Shown here in pieces: positions 9,206 through 17,824 of a DNA stretch of 64,000 nucleotides (its first letter is position 1; each line of letters begins with the position of its first letter). Location of the stretch: contig NZ_QAVX01000003.1 in assembly GCF_003121485.1 (NCBI RefSeq), forward strand, positions 1 through 64,000, written 5' to 3'. Under the pieces are notes generated by a model. It worked only from the letters and a program-made list of their open reading frames with translations. It was not told the DNA's origin and searched no databases. This DNA is from Dyella sp. C11. GTDB lineage: Bacteria > Pseudomonadota > Gammaproteobacteria > Xanthomonadales > Rhodanobacteraceae. The position numbers and the translations under genes are program-made.

Positions 9206-12200
9206 TCAGTGCGCGCCCATCAAGGTGCCCGTACCACCCATCGGCGCTTGCCGGCGGCGTGCGAAGTACTCGCGCGTGGTGCGACTGAAGGCGGCCCAAC
9301 CCGCGTAGATCGGCAGGATGGCCAGCATCAACGCGCCCATCGGGCTGGGGCCACCACCTTGCGTGGCGTCGGGGTGGCTGGCCATCGAGGACACCAGCAT
9401 GCCCAGCGCCGGCAAGCCCAGCATCACGGCCAGCATGCCGAACACCACGAAGCGCGCCCACGCCTTCTTGCGCAGCGTGAGGATGGCGAACGTACCGAGT
9501 GCGACACCCAATAGCGCGACGACGATGGCGATGACGCCGTTGAAGCCCTTGTCGGCAAGCGCATCCGGTTTGATCGCATAGACCAGCGACACGACGACCA
9601 TCGCCACGCCAACGAAGATGCTCAGGCCCGAGGTCCACTGCAGGCGGCCCGGCATCAGGCCGCGTGCCTGACGTGCCAGGCGATCGAAATTCCACAGGTA
9701 GATGGCCGGCGTGCTGAGCAGCGTCAGCAACTGCGACACCAGCAGGCCGCCCACGATCGCCACGCCCAGTGGCTGGCGCATCTCCGAACCCACGCCAAAA
9801 CCCACCGCCAGCGGCAGCGCCGCGCCCATGGCCACCAGGGTGGTCATGGTGATCGGACGGAAGCGCACCAGCGCCGCTTCCTTGATGGCATCGGGTGGTG
9901 AGAGCCCCCGCTCGCGTTGCGCAACCAGCGCAAAGTCGACCATCAGGATCGCGTTTTTCTTCACGATGCCGATGAGCATGAGAATGGCGATGATTGCCAT
10001 CAGCGTGAGCTGCGTCTGCGTAACCAGCATGGCCAGGAACGCGCCCATGCCCGCTGCCGGCAGCGTGGACAAAATCGTCAGCGGATGACCCAGGCTTTCA
10101 TAAAGAATGCCCAGCACGATGTACATCGCCACGATGGCACCGATCAGCAGAATCATGCCGTTGCTCTTGGCCTGCTGCAGGCGCTGGTTCTGGCCGGTCC
10201 ATTCGACGCGCACGCCTTCGGGCAGGCCCACCGCAATGGCCGCGTTCTCCACCAGCTTGGTGCCCACATCCTGCGGTACATCTTTGGCCAGGTTGTAGGT
10301 AATGGTCGATGCTTCCAGCTGGTTGTGGTGGCGTATGCGCATCGGGCTCATGTTGGGCTCGATGTGCGACAGCGCGGACAGCGGAATCATTTCACCGGTG
10401 GCATTGCGCACGCGCACGTTGAGCAACGCCTGCGGACTCAGCGTGGTCGCCGAGCTCGACGTCAGCACCACCCAGTACTGGTTGATGTCCGAGTAGATGA
10501 TCGATACCTGGCGCTGCCCGAAGGAATTGAGCAGCGCGGTGTCCACGTCACCCATGGTGACGCCCAGGCGTCCCGCGGCGTTGCGGTCCACCTTCAATTG
10601 CTGCTGCTTGCCGACCAGGTCGAAGTTGCTGCCGACGTCGCGGAATTCCTTGGTCTTGCGCAGCTGCTGCACCATCTTCAGCGTCCACGGCTGAAGGTCT
10701 ACGCCGTTGCTGCCGACCAGCTGGAATTCGTACGAGCCGCCCTTGTCACCGCTGCCACCGCCGCCCAGGAACTGCATGGGACTGAGCGACACGCGCACGC
10801 CGGGCAGCGCGTCATATTGCTTGGACAAGCGCTCCACCACCGTCTTCACCGGATCGTGCCGGTCGTTCGGTCCGCTGCCCTTGGTCTTGAGGTCAACGAA
10901 CATGGTGCCGGAGTTGCCCACCGCGCCGGAGCCGTCGTTGCCGCCCAGGATGGTGAGCACGTCGAGCACGGCCGGGTCGTCCTGCATGATCTTGGACACG
11001 CGCTGCACCTGCGTGGCCATCATGTTGGGCGAGATGTTGGCGTCGGCGCTGATGTCCGCCTGCACCATGCCGATGTCTTCCTCGGGCATGAAGTTGCCGC
11101 CCGCGGTGGCAACCACGGCAGCGCCAAGTGCAAACGTGGAGAGCAACAGGATGATCGGCTGCCAGCGCATGACGCGCCGATGGTGCATGGCCCAATCCAG
11201 GGCGCGCTCATAGACGCGATGGAGGCTGCGGTCAAAGCGCTCCAGCGCAAGCTCCATGCGGCCGGGTGTACGTTCGCCCGGTTCCTCGTGTTTCAGCAGG
11301 CGGCCGCATAGCGCCGGCGTCAGGGTCAGCGACACGATGGCCGAGATCACCACCGCTGCTGCCAGCGTCACGGAGAACTCGCGCAGCAGCATCACCAGCA
11401 TGTTGTTGCCGAACAGCAGCGGCGCAAACACGGCCACCAGCGACAGCGTGATCGACACCACGGTGAAGCCGATCTCGCGCACGCCGATCAGCGCGGCCTG
11501 CAGCGGCGGCTCGCCGTGCTCCATGTGGCGCACGATGTTCTCGATCACCACGATGGCGTCATCCACCACGAAGCCGATGCACAGCACCAGCGCCACCAGC
11601 GACAACGTATTGAGCGTGTAACCCAGGCCCAGCATCACCACGAAGGCGCCTGCAAGCGACAGTGGAACGCTGAGCGACGCGATCAGCGTGGGGCGCATGC
11701 GACGCAGGAAAATCAGCATCACCAGCACCACCATCACGATACTGATGAGCAGCGCGATCTGGACTTCGTGCAGCGCGGACTTGGTGGTCTGTGTCAGGTC
11801 GAAGATGGGCGTGATCTGCACGTCGGCCGGCATCGACGCGCGCAGCTCGGGCAGGCGACGGCGAATCTCGTCCACCGTCTGCACCGCGTTGGCCTCAGGC
11901 CGCTTGCTGATCTGCATAGCCACGGTGGACTGACCGTTGAACCATGCACCCTGGTAGACGTCCTGCTGGCCGGCGTACACCTTCGCCACATCCGAGAGAC
12001 GTACCGGTGCACCGTTCCGGGTGGCCACCAGCAGATTGGCGAAGCCGGACGCCTGTTGCAGGCCATCGTTCGCCGTGACGGTCATCTGCATCTTCCCGTC
12101 CGACAGGATGCCCTGTGGCGAGGTGACATTGGCCGCGATCAGCGCGTTGCGCACGTCGTTGGCGGTGAGGCTTTTCGCCGCCAGCGCGTTGATGTCCAGC

Positions 12201-12760
12201 TCCACGCGTACCGCGTGCGGCGTACCGCCGAATACCTGCACCTGCGCCACGCCGGGAATCTGCGAGACGGCGGGTTTGAGCAGCGTGTCCGTGAGGTCGT
12301 AAAGCTTGTCCTGCGGCAAGCCGGTGGACGTCAGTGACACCAGCAGGATGGGAAACTGCGAGGTGTCGAACTTGAAATACTGCGGCTGGCTGGGCATGTC
12401 CGGCAGGTCGGCCTGCGCGGCATTGATGGCAGCCTGCACATCACGAGCCGCCTTGTCGGCCGTGCGGTCGAAGGTGAAGCGCACCTGGATCGAGGCGCTG
12501 CCTTCGGAGGCATTGCCGTACATGTCGTCCACGCCCGGAATGCGCCCGATGTGACGCTCCAGCGGCGCCAGCACCGTGGACGCCATGGTCTGCGCACTGG
12601 CCCCCGGCAGCGACGCCACGATGTACACGCCCGGGAATTCCAGCGACGGCAGCGCTGCCACGCCCAGCAGGCGATAGGCAAAGATGCCCGCCAGCAGCAA
12701 GCCTACGGCCAGCAGCGACGTACCCACAGGTCGACGGATCAGGGGGGCGAAGATATTCAC
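9206..12760 (-). CDS. RND (HAE1/MdtB-like) efflux pump with a C-terminal membrane extension
   Basis: This 1184-residue protein is an inner-membrane RND transporter: MNIFAPLIRRPVGTSLL opening helix, TM4 motif GFVVDDAIVVIENIVRHME with the proton-relay Asp400-Asp401, and GSEMRQPLGVAIVGGLLVSQLLTLLSTP near the end of the normal pump. Such trimers export drugs, bile acids or metals with a membrane fusion protein and an outer-membrane channel. The usual pump ends near residue 1034 (YLWNFDRLARQARG). Here 150 more residues follow with about four hydrophobic segments, absent from the neighbouring paralogue. No fusion protein gene is adjacent. Its upstream region shares spaced motifs with the second RND gene. 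Confidence 0.9.
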   Translation of the reverse strand: MNIFAPLIRRPVGTSLLAVGLLLAGIFAYRLLGVAALPSLEFPGVYIVASLPGASAQTMASTVLAPLERHIGRIPGVDDMYGNASEGSASIQVRFTFDRTADKAARDVQAAINAAQADLPDMPSQPQYFKFDTSQFPILLVSLTSTGLPQDKLYDLTDTLLKPAVSQIPGVAQVQVFGGTPHAVRVELDINALAAKSLTANDVRNALIAANVTSPQGILSDGKMQMTVTANDGLQQASGFANLLVATRNGAPVRLSDVAKVYAGQQDVYQGAWFNGQSTVAMQISKRPEANAVQTVDEIRRRLPELRASMPADVQITPIFDLTQTTKSALHEVQIALLISIVMVVLVMLIFLRRMRPTLIASLSVPLSLAGAFVVMLGLGYTLNTLSLVALVLCIGFVVDDAIVVIENIVRHMEHGEPPLQAALIGVREIGFTVVSITLSLVAVFAPLLFGNNMLVMLLREFSVTLAAAVVISAIVSLTLTPALCGRLLKHEEPGERTPGRMELALERFDRSLHRVYERALDWAMHHRRVMRWQPIILLLSTFALGAAVVATAGGNFMPEEDIGMVQADISADANISPNMMATQVQRVSKIMQDDPAVLDVLTILGGNDGSGAVGNSGTMFVDLKTKGSGPNDRHDPVKTVVERLSKQYDALPGVRVSLSPMQFLGGGGSGDKGGSYEFQLVGSNGVDLQPWTLKMVQQLRKTKEFRDVGSNFDLVGKQQQLKVDRNAAGRLGVTMGDVDTALLNSFGQRQVSIIYSDINQYWVVLTSSSATTLSPQALLNVRVRNATGEMIPLSALSHIEPNMSPMRIRHHNQLEASTITYNLAKDVPQDVGTKLVENAAIAVGLPEGVRVEWTGQNQRLQQAKSNGMILLIGAIVAMYIVLGILYESLGHPLTILSTLPAAGMGAFLAMLVTQTQLTLMAIIAILMLIGIVKKNAILMVDFALVAQRERGLSPPDAIKEAALVRFRPITMTTLVAMGAALPLAVGFGVGSEMRQPLGVAIVGGLLVSQLLTLLSTPAIYLWNFDRLARQARGLMPGRLQWTSGLSIFVGVAMVVVSLVYAIKPDALADKGFNGVIAIVVALLGVALGTFAILTLRKKAWARFVVFGMLAVMLGLPALGMLVSSMASHPDATQGGGPSPMGALMLAILPIYAGWAAFSRTTREYFARRRQAPMGGTGTLMGAH

Positions 12761-12868
12761 TCAGGTTTCCATACCGGTTAGGGCAGCACGCGCCCGTCAC
12801 GCAGGCAGACCATCAGCGCGGGCGCACGTTCACGCAAGCAAGGCGAAAGGCCCAGACATATGCCGCTA

Positions 12869-12902
12869 TTTATGCCTGTGGGGACAGATTCGCGAATGTG
12901 CC
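12869..12902 (-). promoter_or_regulatory. Shared upstream box of RND gene 1
   Basis: On the minus strand GGCACATTCGC, 16 bases, then GCATAAA, about 108 bases before the RND start. The same two words with the same 16-base gap occur upstream of the other RND gene (16950-16983). CATAAA could serve as a -10 element; the other word is not a good -35, so this could be an operator or a promoter of another class. Confidence 0.5.
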
Positions 12903-12912
12903 TGAAGTCGGT

Positions 12913-12930
12913 CCGTGCCGAAAGGCACGG
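12913..12930. repeat. GNRA-loop hairpin upstream of RND gene 1
   Basis: CCGTGCC-GAAA-GGCACGG is a perfect 7-bp stem with a GAAA tetraloop. It is upstream of the shared RND promoter box and has no assigned role. Confidence 0.5.
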
Positions 12931-13044
12931 TGCGGAAAAGCGTCAAGGGTGACGCATTTGGGGGTGGGCATTCATAGGGCTAGCCGGTGAGAGGGGTGGC
13001 GGCATGGATGGGTTGGGAAGCGTGGCAACGTCGCGTTGTTATCT

Positions 13045-13067
13045 CCCTCTCCCCTACGGGGAGAGGG
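13045..13067. repeat. CCCTCTCCCC hairpin repeat, copy 1
   Basis: CCCTCTCCCC-TAC-GGGGAGAGGG followed by TTGGGGTGAGGGG. An opposite-facing copy is at 13665-13701 and a degenerate one at 53227-53251. This is a dispersed intergenic hairpin of the kind seen in many Xanthomonadales genomes. Confidence 0.8.
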
Positions 13068-13115
13068 TTGGGGTGAGGGGCGGGTGCTCGCCTCGACGTT
13101 TCATTTTTAGCCGTC

Positions 13116-13135
13116 ATGCCGGCGTAGGCCGGCAT
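13116..13135. repeat. CGTCATGCCGGC-type short palindromic repeat
   Basis: ATGCCGGC-GTAG-GCCGGCAT inside GTCATGCCGGCGTAGGCC...ATCCAGCG. A relative with a changed but still paired arm is at 56604-56623. Confidence 0.7.
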
Positions 13136-13209
13136 CCAGCGCCTTGCTGTTGGGCTGTCGCTGTGCAGTTATTGGCTCTTTTGTTTTTGATCCCGCAACC
13201 TGGCTCGCC

Positions 13210-13414
13210 TGCCGCGGGCTTCCGACCTCCTGCCGGAGGCCGGGTTACTTTTCTTTGCATGCCCAAAGAAAAGTAACCAAAAGAAAGGGCACCCCGGATG
13301 ACGCGCCTTCCGGGCTTTCAGCCCTCCAGGTACGCGTGCGGGCTACGGGGTTTGTCGACAGGGCTTCCTGCCCTGACGCCAAACTGGCCGGCGTCCTGCC
13401 GGCCACCCTTCGGG
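13210..13414. repeat. Multi-hairpin intergenic repeat, copy B
   Basis: Second copy of the element at 1-205. The first 86 bases are nearly identical, including TTACTTTTCTTTG/CAAAGAAAAGTAA (13 bp here). The following hairpins occupy the same order: GGGCT/AGCCC (13312-13324), CAGGGC/GCCCTG (13359-13375), TGGCCGGC/GCCGGCCA (13385-13405) and CCC/GGG (13406-13414). Compared with copy A, arm bases change in pairs. It lies in the 951-base space between the two RND genes; open frames crossing it are not credible proteins. Confidence 0.8.
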
Positions 13415-13664
13415 CTATTCCTTCACCCGCACGCCGCTTTCATACGGGGCCCGGAAAAACCAAGAGCAAGTCAAAAGCCAAAAGCCAAAACCTGGGGCGA
13501 AGGCCAAGTTCACGACTACGTGTAATTCCCTCACCGTCATCCCTGCGAAGGCAGGAGGCGCTTTTCAACGGCCGAAGGGCCGGTCATCCAGTGACTTTGC
13601 TCCTGACTGGTGTTTTGAAGAGCTGAGTCAAAGCTCGACATTGGCGATGCTTTTTCGAGAACCC
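13415..13664. other. Repeat-rich spacer between the RND genes
   Basis: No gene is supported. It contains low-complexity AAAAGCCAAAAGCC-like words (13470-13490) and degenerate GTCATCC...repeat pieces at 13537-13598. No membrane fusion protein coding sequence is seen here. Confidence 0.6.
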
Positions 13665-13678
13665 ACTCCTCACCCCAA

Positions 13679-13701
13679 CCCTCTCCCCGGAGGGGAGAGG
13701 G
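13679..13701 (-). terminator. CCCTCTCCCC hairpin, copy 2, ending RND gene 2
   Basis: CCCTCTCCCC-GGA-GGGGAGAGGG lies 10-33 bases past the stop of the second RND gene. It faces opposite to the copy at 13045. It may act as a terminator, although the T tail is missing. Confidence 0.55.
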
Positions 13702-13711
13702 AGCAAAAGCA

Positions 13712-16700
13712 TCAACCTACCGCCGTCTGCGCCTTCAGCGATCGCTTCGCCGCACGTCTGGCGCGACGCGCCTCTTTACGAACCTTTCGGTCGTAGTTCC
13801 ACAGATAGATCGCCGGCGTACTCAGCAACGTCAGCAATTGCGACACGAGCAGGCCACCCACGATCGCCACTCCCAGCGGTTGCCGCAGCTCCGAACCGAT
13901 GCCGAAGCCAATGGCCAGCGGCAAGGCCGCGCCCATCGCCACCAGGGTGGTCATGGTGATCGGACGAAAGCGCACCAACGCAGCTTCGCGAATCGCATCC
14001 GGCGCGGACAAGCCGCGCTCGCGCTGTGCCACCAGCGCAAAATCCACCATCAGGATCGCGTTCTTCTTCACGATGCCGATCAACATCAGGATCGCGATGA
14101 TCGCCATCAGCGACATCGATGTGCCGGTGACCAGCATCGCGAGAAACGCTCCTGCGCCCGCGGCTGGCAGTGTGGAAAGAATCGTCAGCGGATGGCCGAG
14201 GCTTTCGTAGAGGATGCCCAGCACGATGTACATCGCCAGAATCGAACCCAGCAGCAGTACGTTCGCGTTGGACTTCGTTTCTTCCAGATTCTGCGCGTCC
14301 CCCGAATAACCCAACTGGATGCCGGGCGGCAGGCGCGCGTCGGAAACGATCTGCGCGATCATGGCATTAGCCTTGTCCTGCGACATGCCTTGCTCGGTGT
14401 TGTAGTAGATCTGCGTCGCCTCGAGCTGGTTGGTGTGGATCACCAGCGAGGGCTGCACGGTGGGTTGGATATGCGCGACGGCCGACAACGGCACCATGGC
14501 GCCGCTGTCGCTGCGCACGTAGGTGTTGAGCAGCGCATCGGGGCTCAGTGAGCGCTCCGCGGATGAACTCAGCACCACCCAATACTGGTTGATGTTGGAA
14601 TAGATGATCGATACCTGCCGCTGACCGAACGCGTTGTACAACGCCGAATCGATGTCGCCCATGGTCAATTGCAGCTGGCCGGCTGTCAGGCGATCCACGG
14701 TGAGCATCTGTTGCTTGTCGATGTCGTCGTAGTCGCTGCTGATGTCGCGGAATTCCTTGTGCTGGCGCATCAGCTGCGTGACCTTGTAGGCCCACGGTTG
14801 CAGGTCCACATTGTCGCTGCTGACCAGCTGGAAGCTTTGGCTGCCGCGATTGGCGTTGTCGTTGTCGTTGAAGAAGCCGATGGAATTGAGCGCCACGTGC
14901 AGTTCGGGCAGCTTTTCGTAGGCCTTGTTCAATCGTGCAATGGTGTCCTTGATGGACTCATTGCGCATGCCGGGACCGCTTCCCCGCGCCTTGAGGTCGA
15001 CAAACATCGTCGCCTGGTTGCCCACCGCACCACCGGCGTTATCGCTACCAAGGAACGTGGTGACGTCGCGCACGGCGGGATCGCTGACCATGATGGCCGC
15101 GGCCTTCTTCGCCCGCTCTGCCATCAGCGTGGGCGAGATGTTGACGTCCGCCTTTACGTCGCCCTGGATCATGCCGATGTCTTCCGGCGGCATGAAGTTG
15201 AAGCCGTACAGCTTCACCACGGCCATGGCCATGCCGACCGTCAATGCGAGCAGGATCAACGGCTGCCAGCGCATCAGCCGGCGGTGGTGCATGGCCCAGT
15301 CGAGTGCGCGTTCGTAGACGTGGTGCAAACCCCGGTCGAAGCGTTCCAGTGCGCGCTCCATGGGGCTGGGCTCACGCCCTCCGGCGTTTTCCAACGACAG
15401 GTAGCGGCCGCACAACGCCGGCGTCAGCGTGAGGGAAATCACGGCCGAGATGACCACGGCCGCGGTCAGTGTCACCGAGAATTCCCGCAGCAACAGCGTG
15501 AACTGGTTGTTGCCGAACAACAGCGGCGCGAACACCGCGATCAACGACAGCGTGATCGACACCACGGTAAAGCCGATCTCCTTCACGCCATCCAGCGAGG
15601 CCTGCAAGGGCGGCGAACCCTGCTCCATATGGCGCACGATGTTCTCGATCACCACGATGGCATCGTCCACCACGAAGCCAATGCACAGCACCAGCGCCAC
15701 CAGCGACAGCGTGTTGAGGGTGAAGCCAAGCACCCACATCACGGTGAATGCGCCGGCCAGCGACAGCGGCACACTCAGCATCGCAATGAGCGTGGGGCCA
15801 ACGCGCCGCAGGAATACCAGCATCACCAGCGCCACCAGCAGCACGCTGATCATCAGCGCCACTTCCACCTCGCGCAACGCGGATTTGGTGGTTTGCGTAA
15901 GGTCGAAAATCGGCGTGATCTGCAGATCCGCCGGCAACCACGCCCGCATCTGCGGCAGCTTGGCGCGCACGGCATCGGCGGTGGCGACGGCGTTGGCCTC
16001 GGGCCGCTTGCTGATGCGCACGGCCACGGCGCGGTGGTCGTTGAACCACGCGGCCTGATACTCGTCCTGCTGGCCGGTGGTGACCCGCGCTACATCGGAA
16101 AGGCGTACCTGCGAACCCTTCTGGATGGCGATGAGCAACTTGCCGAATTCCTGCGGCGTGCTCAGCGCATCGGTAGCCGCCACGGTCATTTGCGTGCGAC
16201 CGTCACTCAGCGCGCCCTGCGGCGATGTCACGTTGGCAGCGCGCAGTGCGTTGGCCACGTCGTTCGCCGTAAGGCCTTTGGCCGCGAGTGCCTGCGTGTC
16301 GAGTTCCACGCGTACGGCGCGCGGGCGGCCACCGATCACGCGCACCTGCGCGACACCAGGGATTTGCGACAGCGTGGGATTGATCAGCGTGTCGGCCAGG
16401 TCGTACAGCTTGTCCGGCGGCAGCGTCTGGGACGTCAGCGAAAGCAGCAACACCGGAATATTGGCCGTGTTGAACTTGTAGTAACGCGGCGGTATCGGAA
16501 TGTTGGCCGGCAGATCAGCCTGTGCCGCATTGATGGCGGCCTGCACATCGCGCGCCAGCTTGTCCGTGTTGTTGCCGAAATTGAAGATGATGCGCACCGA
16601 CGTCGAACCGTCGTTGCTTTCCGAGTGCATTTCCTTGATGCCGGGAATGCGGCCCAGATGGCGTTCCAGGGGTGCAGCAACGGTGGACGCCATGGTCTGC

Positions 16701-16867
16701 GCGTTCGCACCGGGCAACTCGGTGTAGACCACCATGCCCGGAAATTCGAGCGACGGCAGCGCTGCCACACCCAGCAGCAGGTATGCCCAGAAACCCGCCA
16801 GCGCGAGGCCGAAGGCCAGCACGGAGGTGCCGATGGGTCGACGTATCAATGGCGCGAACAGATTCAC
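13712..16867 (-). CDS. RND (HAE1/MdtC-like) efflux pump
   Basis: A 1051-residue inner-membrane RND pump close in sequence to the neighbouring 9206-12760 product: VNLFAPLIRRPIGTSVLAFG start, GFVVDDAIVVIENIVRHMEQG in TM4 with the Asp pair of the proton relay, and a normal C terminus after YLWNYDRKVRKEARRARRAAKRS. The GTG at 16867 is chosen because it aligns exactly with the start of the paralogue; the upstream ATG at 16927 would add 20 Arg-rich residues. The two-pump arrangement recalls MdtB-MdtC, which work as a heterotrimer, but MdtA-like fusion protein and TolC-like genes are not nearby. Substrate unknown. Confidence 0.9.
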   Translation of the reverse strand: MNLFAPLIRRPIGTSVLAFGLALAGFWAYLLLGVAALPSLEFPGMVVYTELPGANAQTMASTVAAPLERHLGRIPGIKEMHSESNDGSTSVRIIFNFGNNTDKLARDVQAAINAAQADLPANIPIPPRYYKFNTANIPVLLLSLTSQTLPPDKLYDLADTLINPTLSQIPGVAQVRVIGGRPRAVRVELDTQALAAKGLTANDVANALRAANVTSPQGALSDGRTQMTVAATDALSTPQEFGKLLIAIQKGSQVRLSDVARVTTGQQDEYQAAWFNDHRAVAVRISKRPEANAVATADAVRAKLPQMRAWLPADLQITPIFDLTQTTKSALREVEVALMISVLLVALVMLVFLRRVGPTLIAMLSVPLSLAGAFTVMWVLGFTLNTLSLVALVLCIGFVVDDAIVVIENIVRHMEQGSPPLQASLDGVKEIGFTVVSITLSLIAVFAPLLFGNNQFTLLLREFSVTLTAAVVISAVISLTLTPALCGRYLSLENAGGREPSPMERALERFDRGLHHVYERALDWAMHHRRLMRWQPLILLALTVGMAMAVVKLYGFNFMPPEDIGMIQGDVKADVNISPTLMAERAKKAAAIMVSDPAVRDVTTFLGSDNAGGAVGNQATMFVDLKARGSGPGMRNESIKDTIARLNKAYEKLPELHVALNSIGFFNDNDNANRGSQSFQLVSSDNVDLQPWAYKVTQLMRQHKEFRDISSDYDDIDKQQMLTVDRLTAGQLQLTMGDIDSALYNAFGQRQVSIIYSNINQYWVVLSSSAERSLSPDALLNTYVRSDSGAMVPLSAVAHIQPTVQPSLVIHTNQLEATQIYYNTEQGMSQDKANAMIAQIVSDARLPPGIQLGYSGDAQNLEETKSNANVLLLGSILAMYIVLGILYESLGHPLTILSTLPAAGAGAFLAMLVTGTSMSLMAIIAILMLIGIVKKNAILMVDFALVAQRERGLSAPDAIREAALVRFRPITMTTLVAMGAALPLAIGFGIGSELRQPLGVAIVGGLLVSQLLTLLSTPAIYLWNYDRKVRKEARRARRAAKRSLKAQTAVG

Positions 16868-16949
16868 GGCGTGCGTATCGCTGGCGTTGGCGCGCCCTCG
16901 TCCGCGCCATGAGACACGAGAGGCCACCGGTAGGCCCTCTCAGGGCGCC

Positions 16950-16983
16950 TTTATGCGCGCAAACGGGTGTCGGCGAATGTGCC
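16950..16983 (-). promoter_or_regulatory. Shared upstream box of RND gene 2
   Basis: Minus-strand GGCACATTCGC-N16-GCATAAA, about 83 bases before the GTG at 16867. Words and spacing are identical to 12869-12902, while the 16 bases between differ, which favours selection over simple duplication. Confidence 0.5.
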
Positions 16984-17062
16984 GTAAGTGCGTATAGGCC
17001 AAGCGTCACGCCCTGCGTGGCGTGAATTCACGACGCTGTCACTTCAGCGTCGCGAAAGGCAA

Positions 17063-17815
17063 TCAGTCGGTCTGCAATTCCGCCACGAAATCGTAGATGT
17101 CGCCGCGATACCACGAGGTGGTGAATTCAACGACGCGACCGTCATCGAGAAAGCTGCGTCGTTCGATGTTGAGACCCGCACTGCCTGCCGGCACGTGCAG
17201 CAAACGCGCCTGCTGCGCGCCAAGCGACACGGCGCGAAGGCGCTGCAAGGCGCGACGCGGGCGCGCGCCCAGTGTTTCGAGAATCTGGTAGAGCGAATCC
17301 TGCACGATGGTCGGGTCCGGCAGGATGCTCGCCGGCACCACGCTGCGCTCGATCGCCAAGGGTTCTTCCTTCGCATAGCGCACGCGATGCAGGCGGGCCA
17401 CCAGCACGCCGGGCGACAGGTTCAACGCCATCGATTCCTCGGGCGTCACTTCGCCAATGATCCGCTCCGAGAACTCCGAGCGCGGATTAAGGCCGCGCGC
17501 GCGCAAATCTTCGGTAAAGCTGGTGAGGCGCGACATCGGCTTGATGATGCGTTCGGCCACGAAGGTGCCCGCGCCGTGGCGCTGGTGCAGCAGCCCTTCT
17601 GCCCCCAGGCCGGAAATCGCCTTGCGTACCGTGACGCGCGACAGCTGCAGCAGGCGCGACAGATCGCGCTCGCTCGGCAGCGCCTGGCCCGGCTCGATGT
17701 CGCGGTGGTCCACCACGTTGCGGATGGCCCTGCGCAGGCGCAGATAAGCCAGCGGCTGGCTGGTGGCGGGGTCGCGGCTGAGCCGGCGGTATTCGTTGAC
17801 GAGGGCGGTTTCCAT
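17063..17815 (-). CDS. GntR family regulator, HutC subfamily (UTRA domain)
   Basis: The 250-residue protein has an N-terminal winged helix (LRLRRAIRNVVDHRDIEPG, then LPSERDLSRLLQLSRVTVRKAISGL and GLLHQRHGAGTFV, residues 26-85) and a C-terminal UTRA ligand-binding domain (about 100-245; LHRVRYAKEEPLAIERSVVP is typical). UTRA domains bind sugar phosphates or organic acids. It is transcribed divergently from zwf, and the space between them is filled with TGGTA repeats, so it likely controls itself and the Entner-Doudoroff genes; that is inference. The ATG at 17815 has almost no leader after the repeat pair. A TTG at 17851 would put the repeats inside the gene. Confidence 0.85.
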   Translation of the reverse strand: METALVNEYRRLSRDPATSQPLAYLRLRRAIRNVVDHRDIEPGQALPSERDLSRLLQLSRVTVRKAISGLGAEGLLHQRHGAGTFVAERIIKPMSRLTSFTEDLRARGLNPRSEFSERIIGEVTPEESMALNLSPGVLVARLHRVRYAKEEPLAIERSVVPASILPDPTIVQDSLYQILETLGARPRRALQRLRAVSLGAQQARLLHVPAGSAGLNIERRSFLDDGRVVEFTTSWYRGDIYDFVAELQTD

Positions 17816-17824
17816 ACCTAAACG

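Noticed and set aside
13144-13626. Open frames of 75 to 160 codons in the RND spacer
   Set aside because: They run through hairpin repeats also present at 1-205, with no SD or conserved protein features.
14669-16912. 747-codon plus-strand frame opposite the second RND gene
   Set aside because: His/Gln/Arg-rich composition typical of antisense translation of a high-GC membrane protein.
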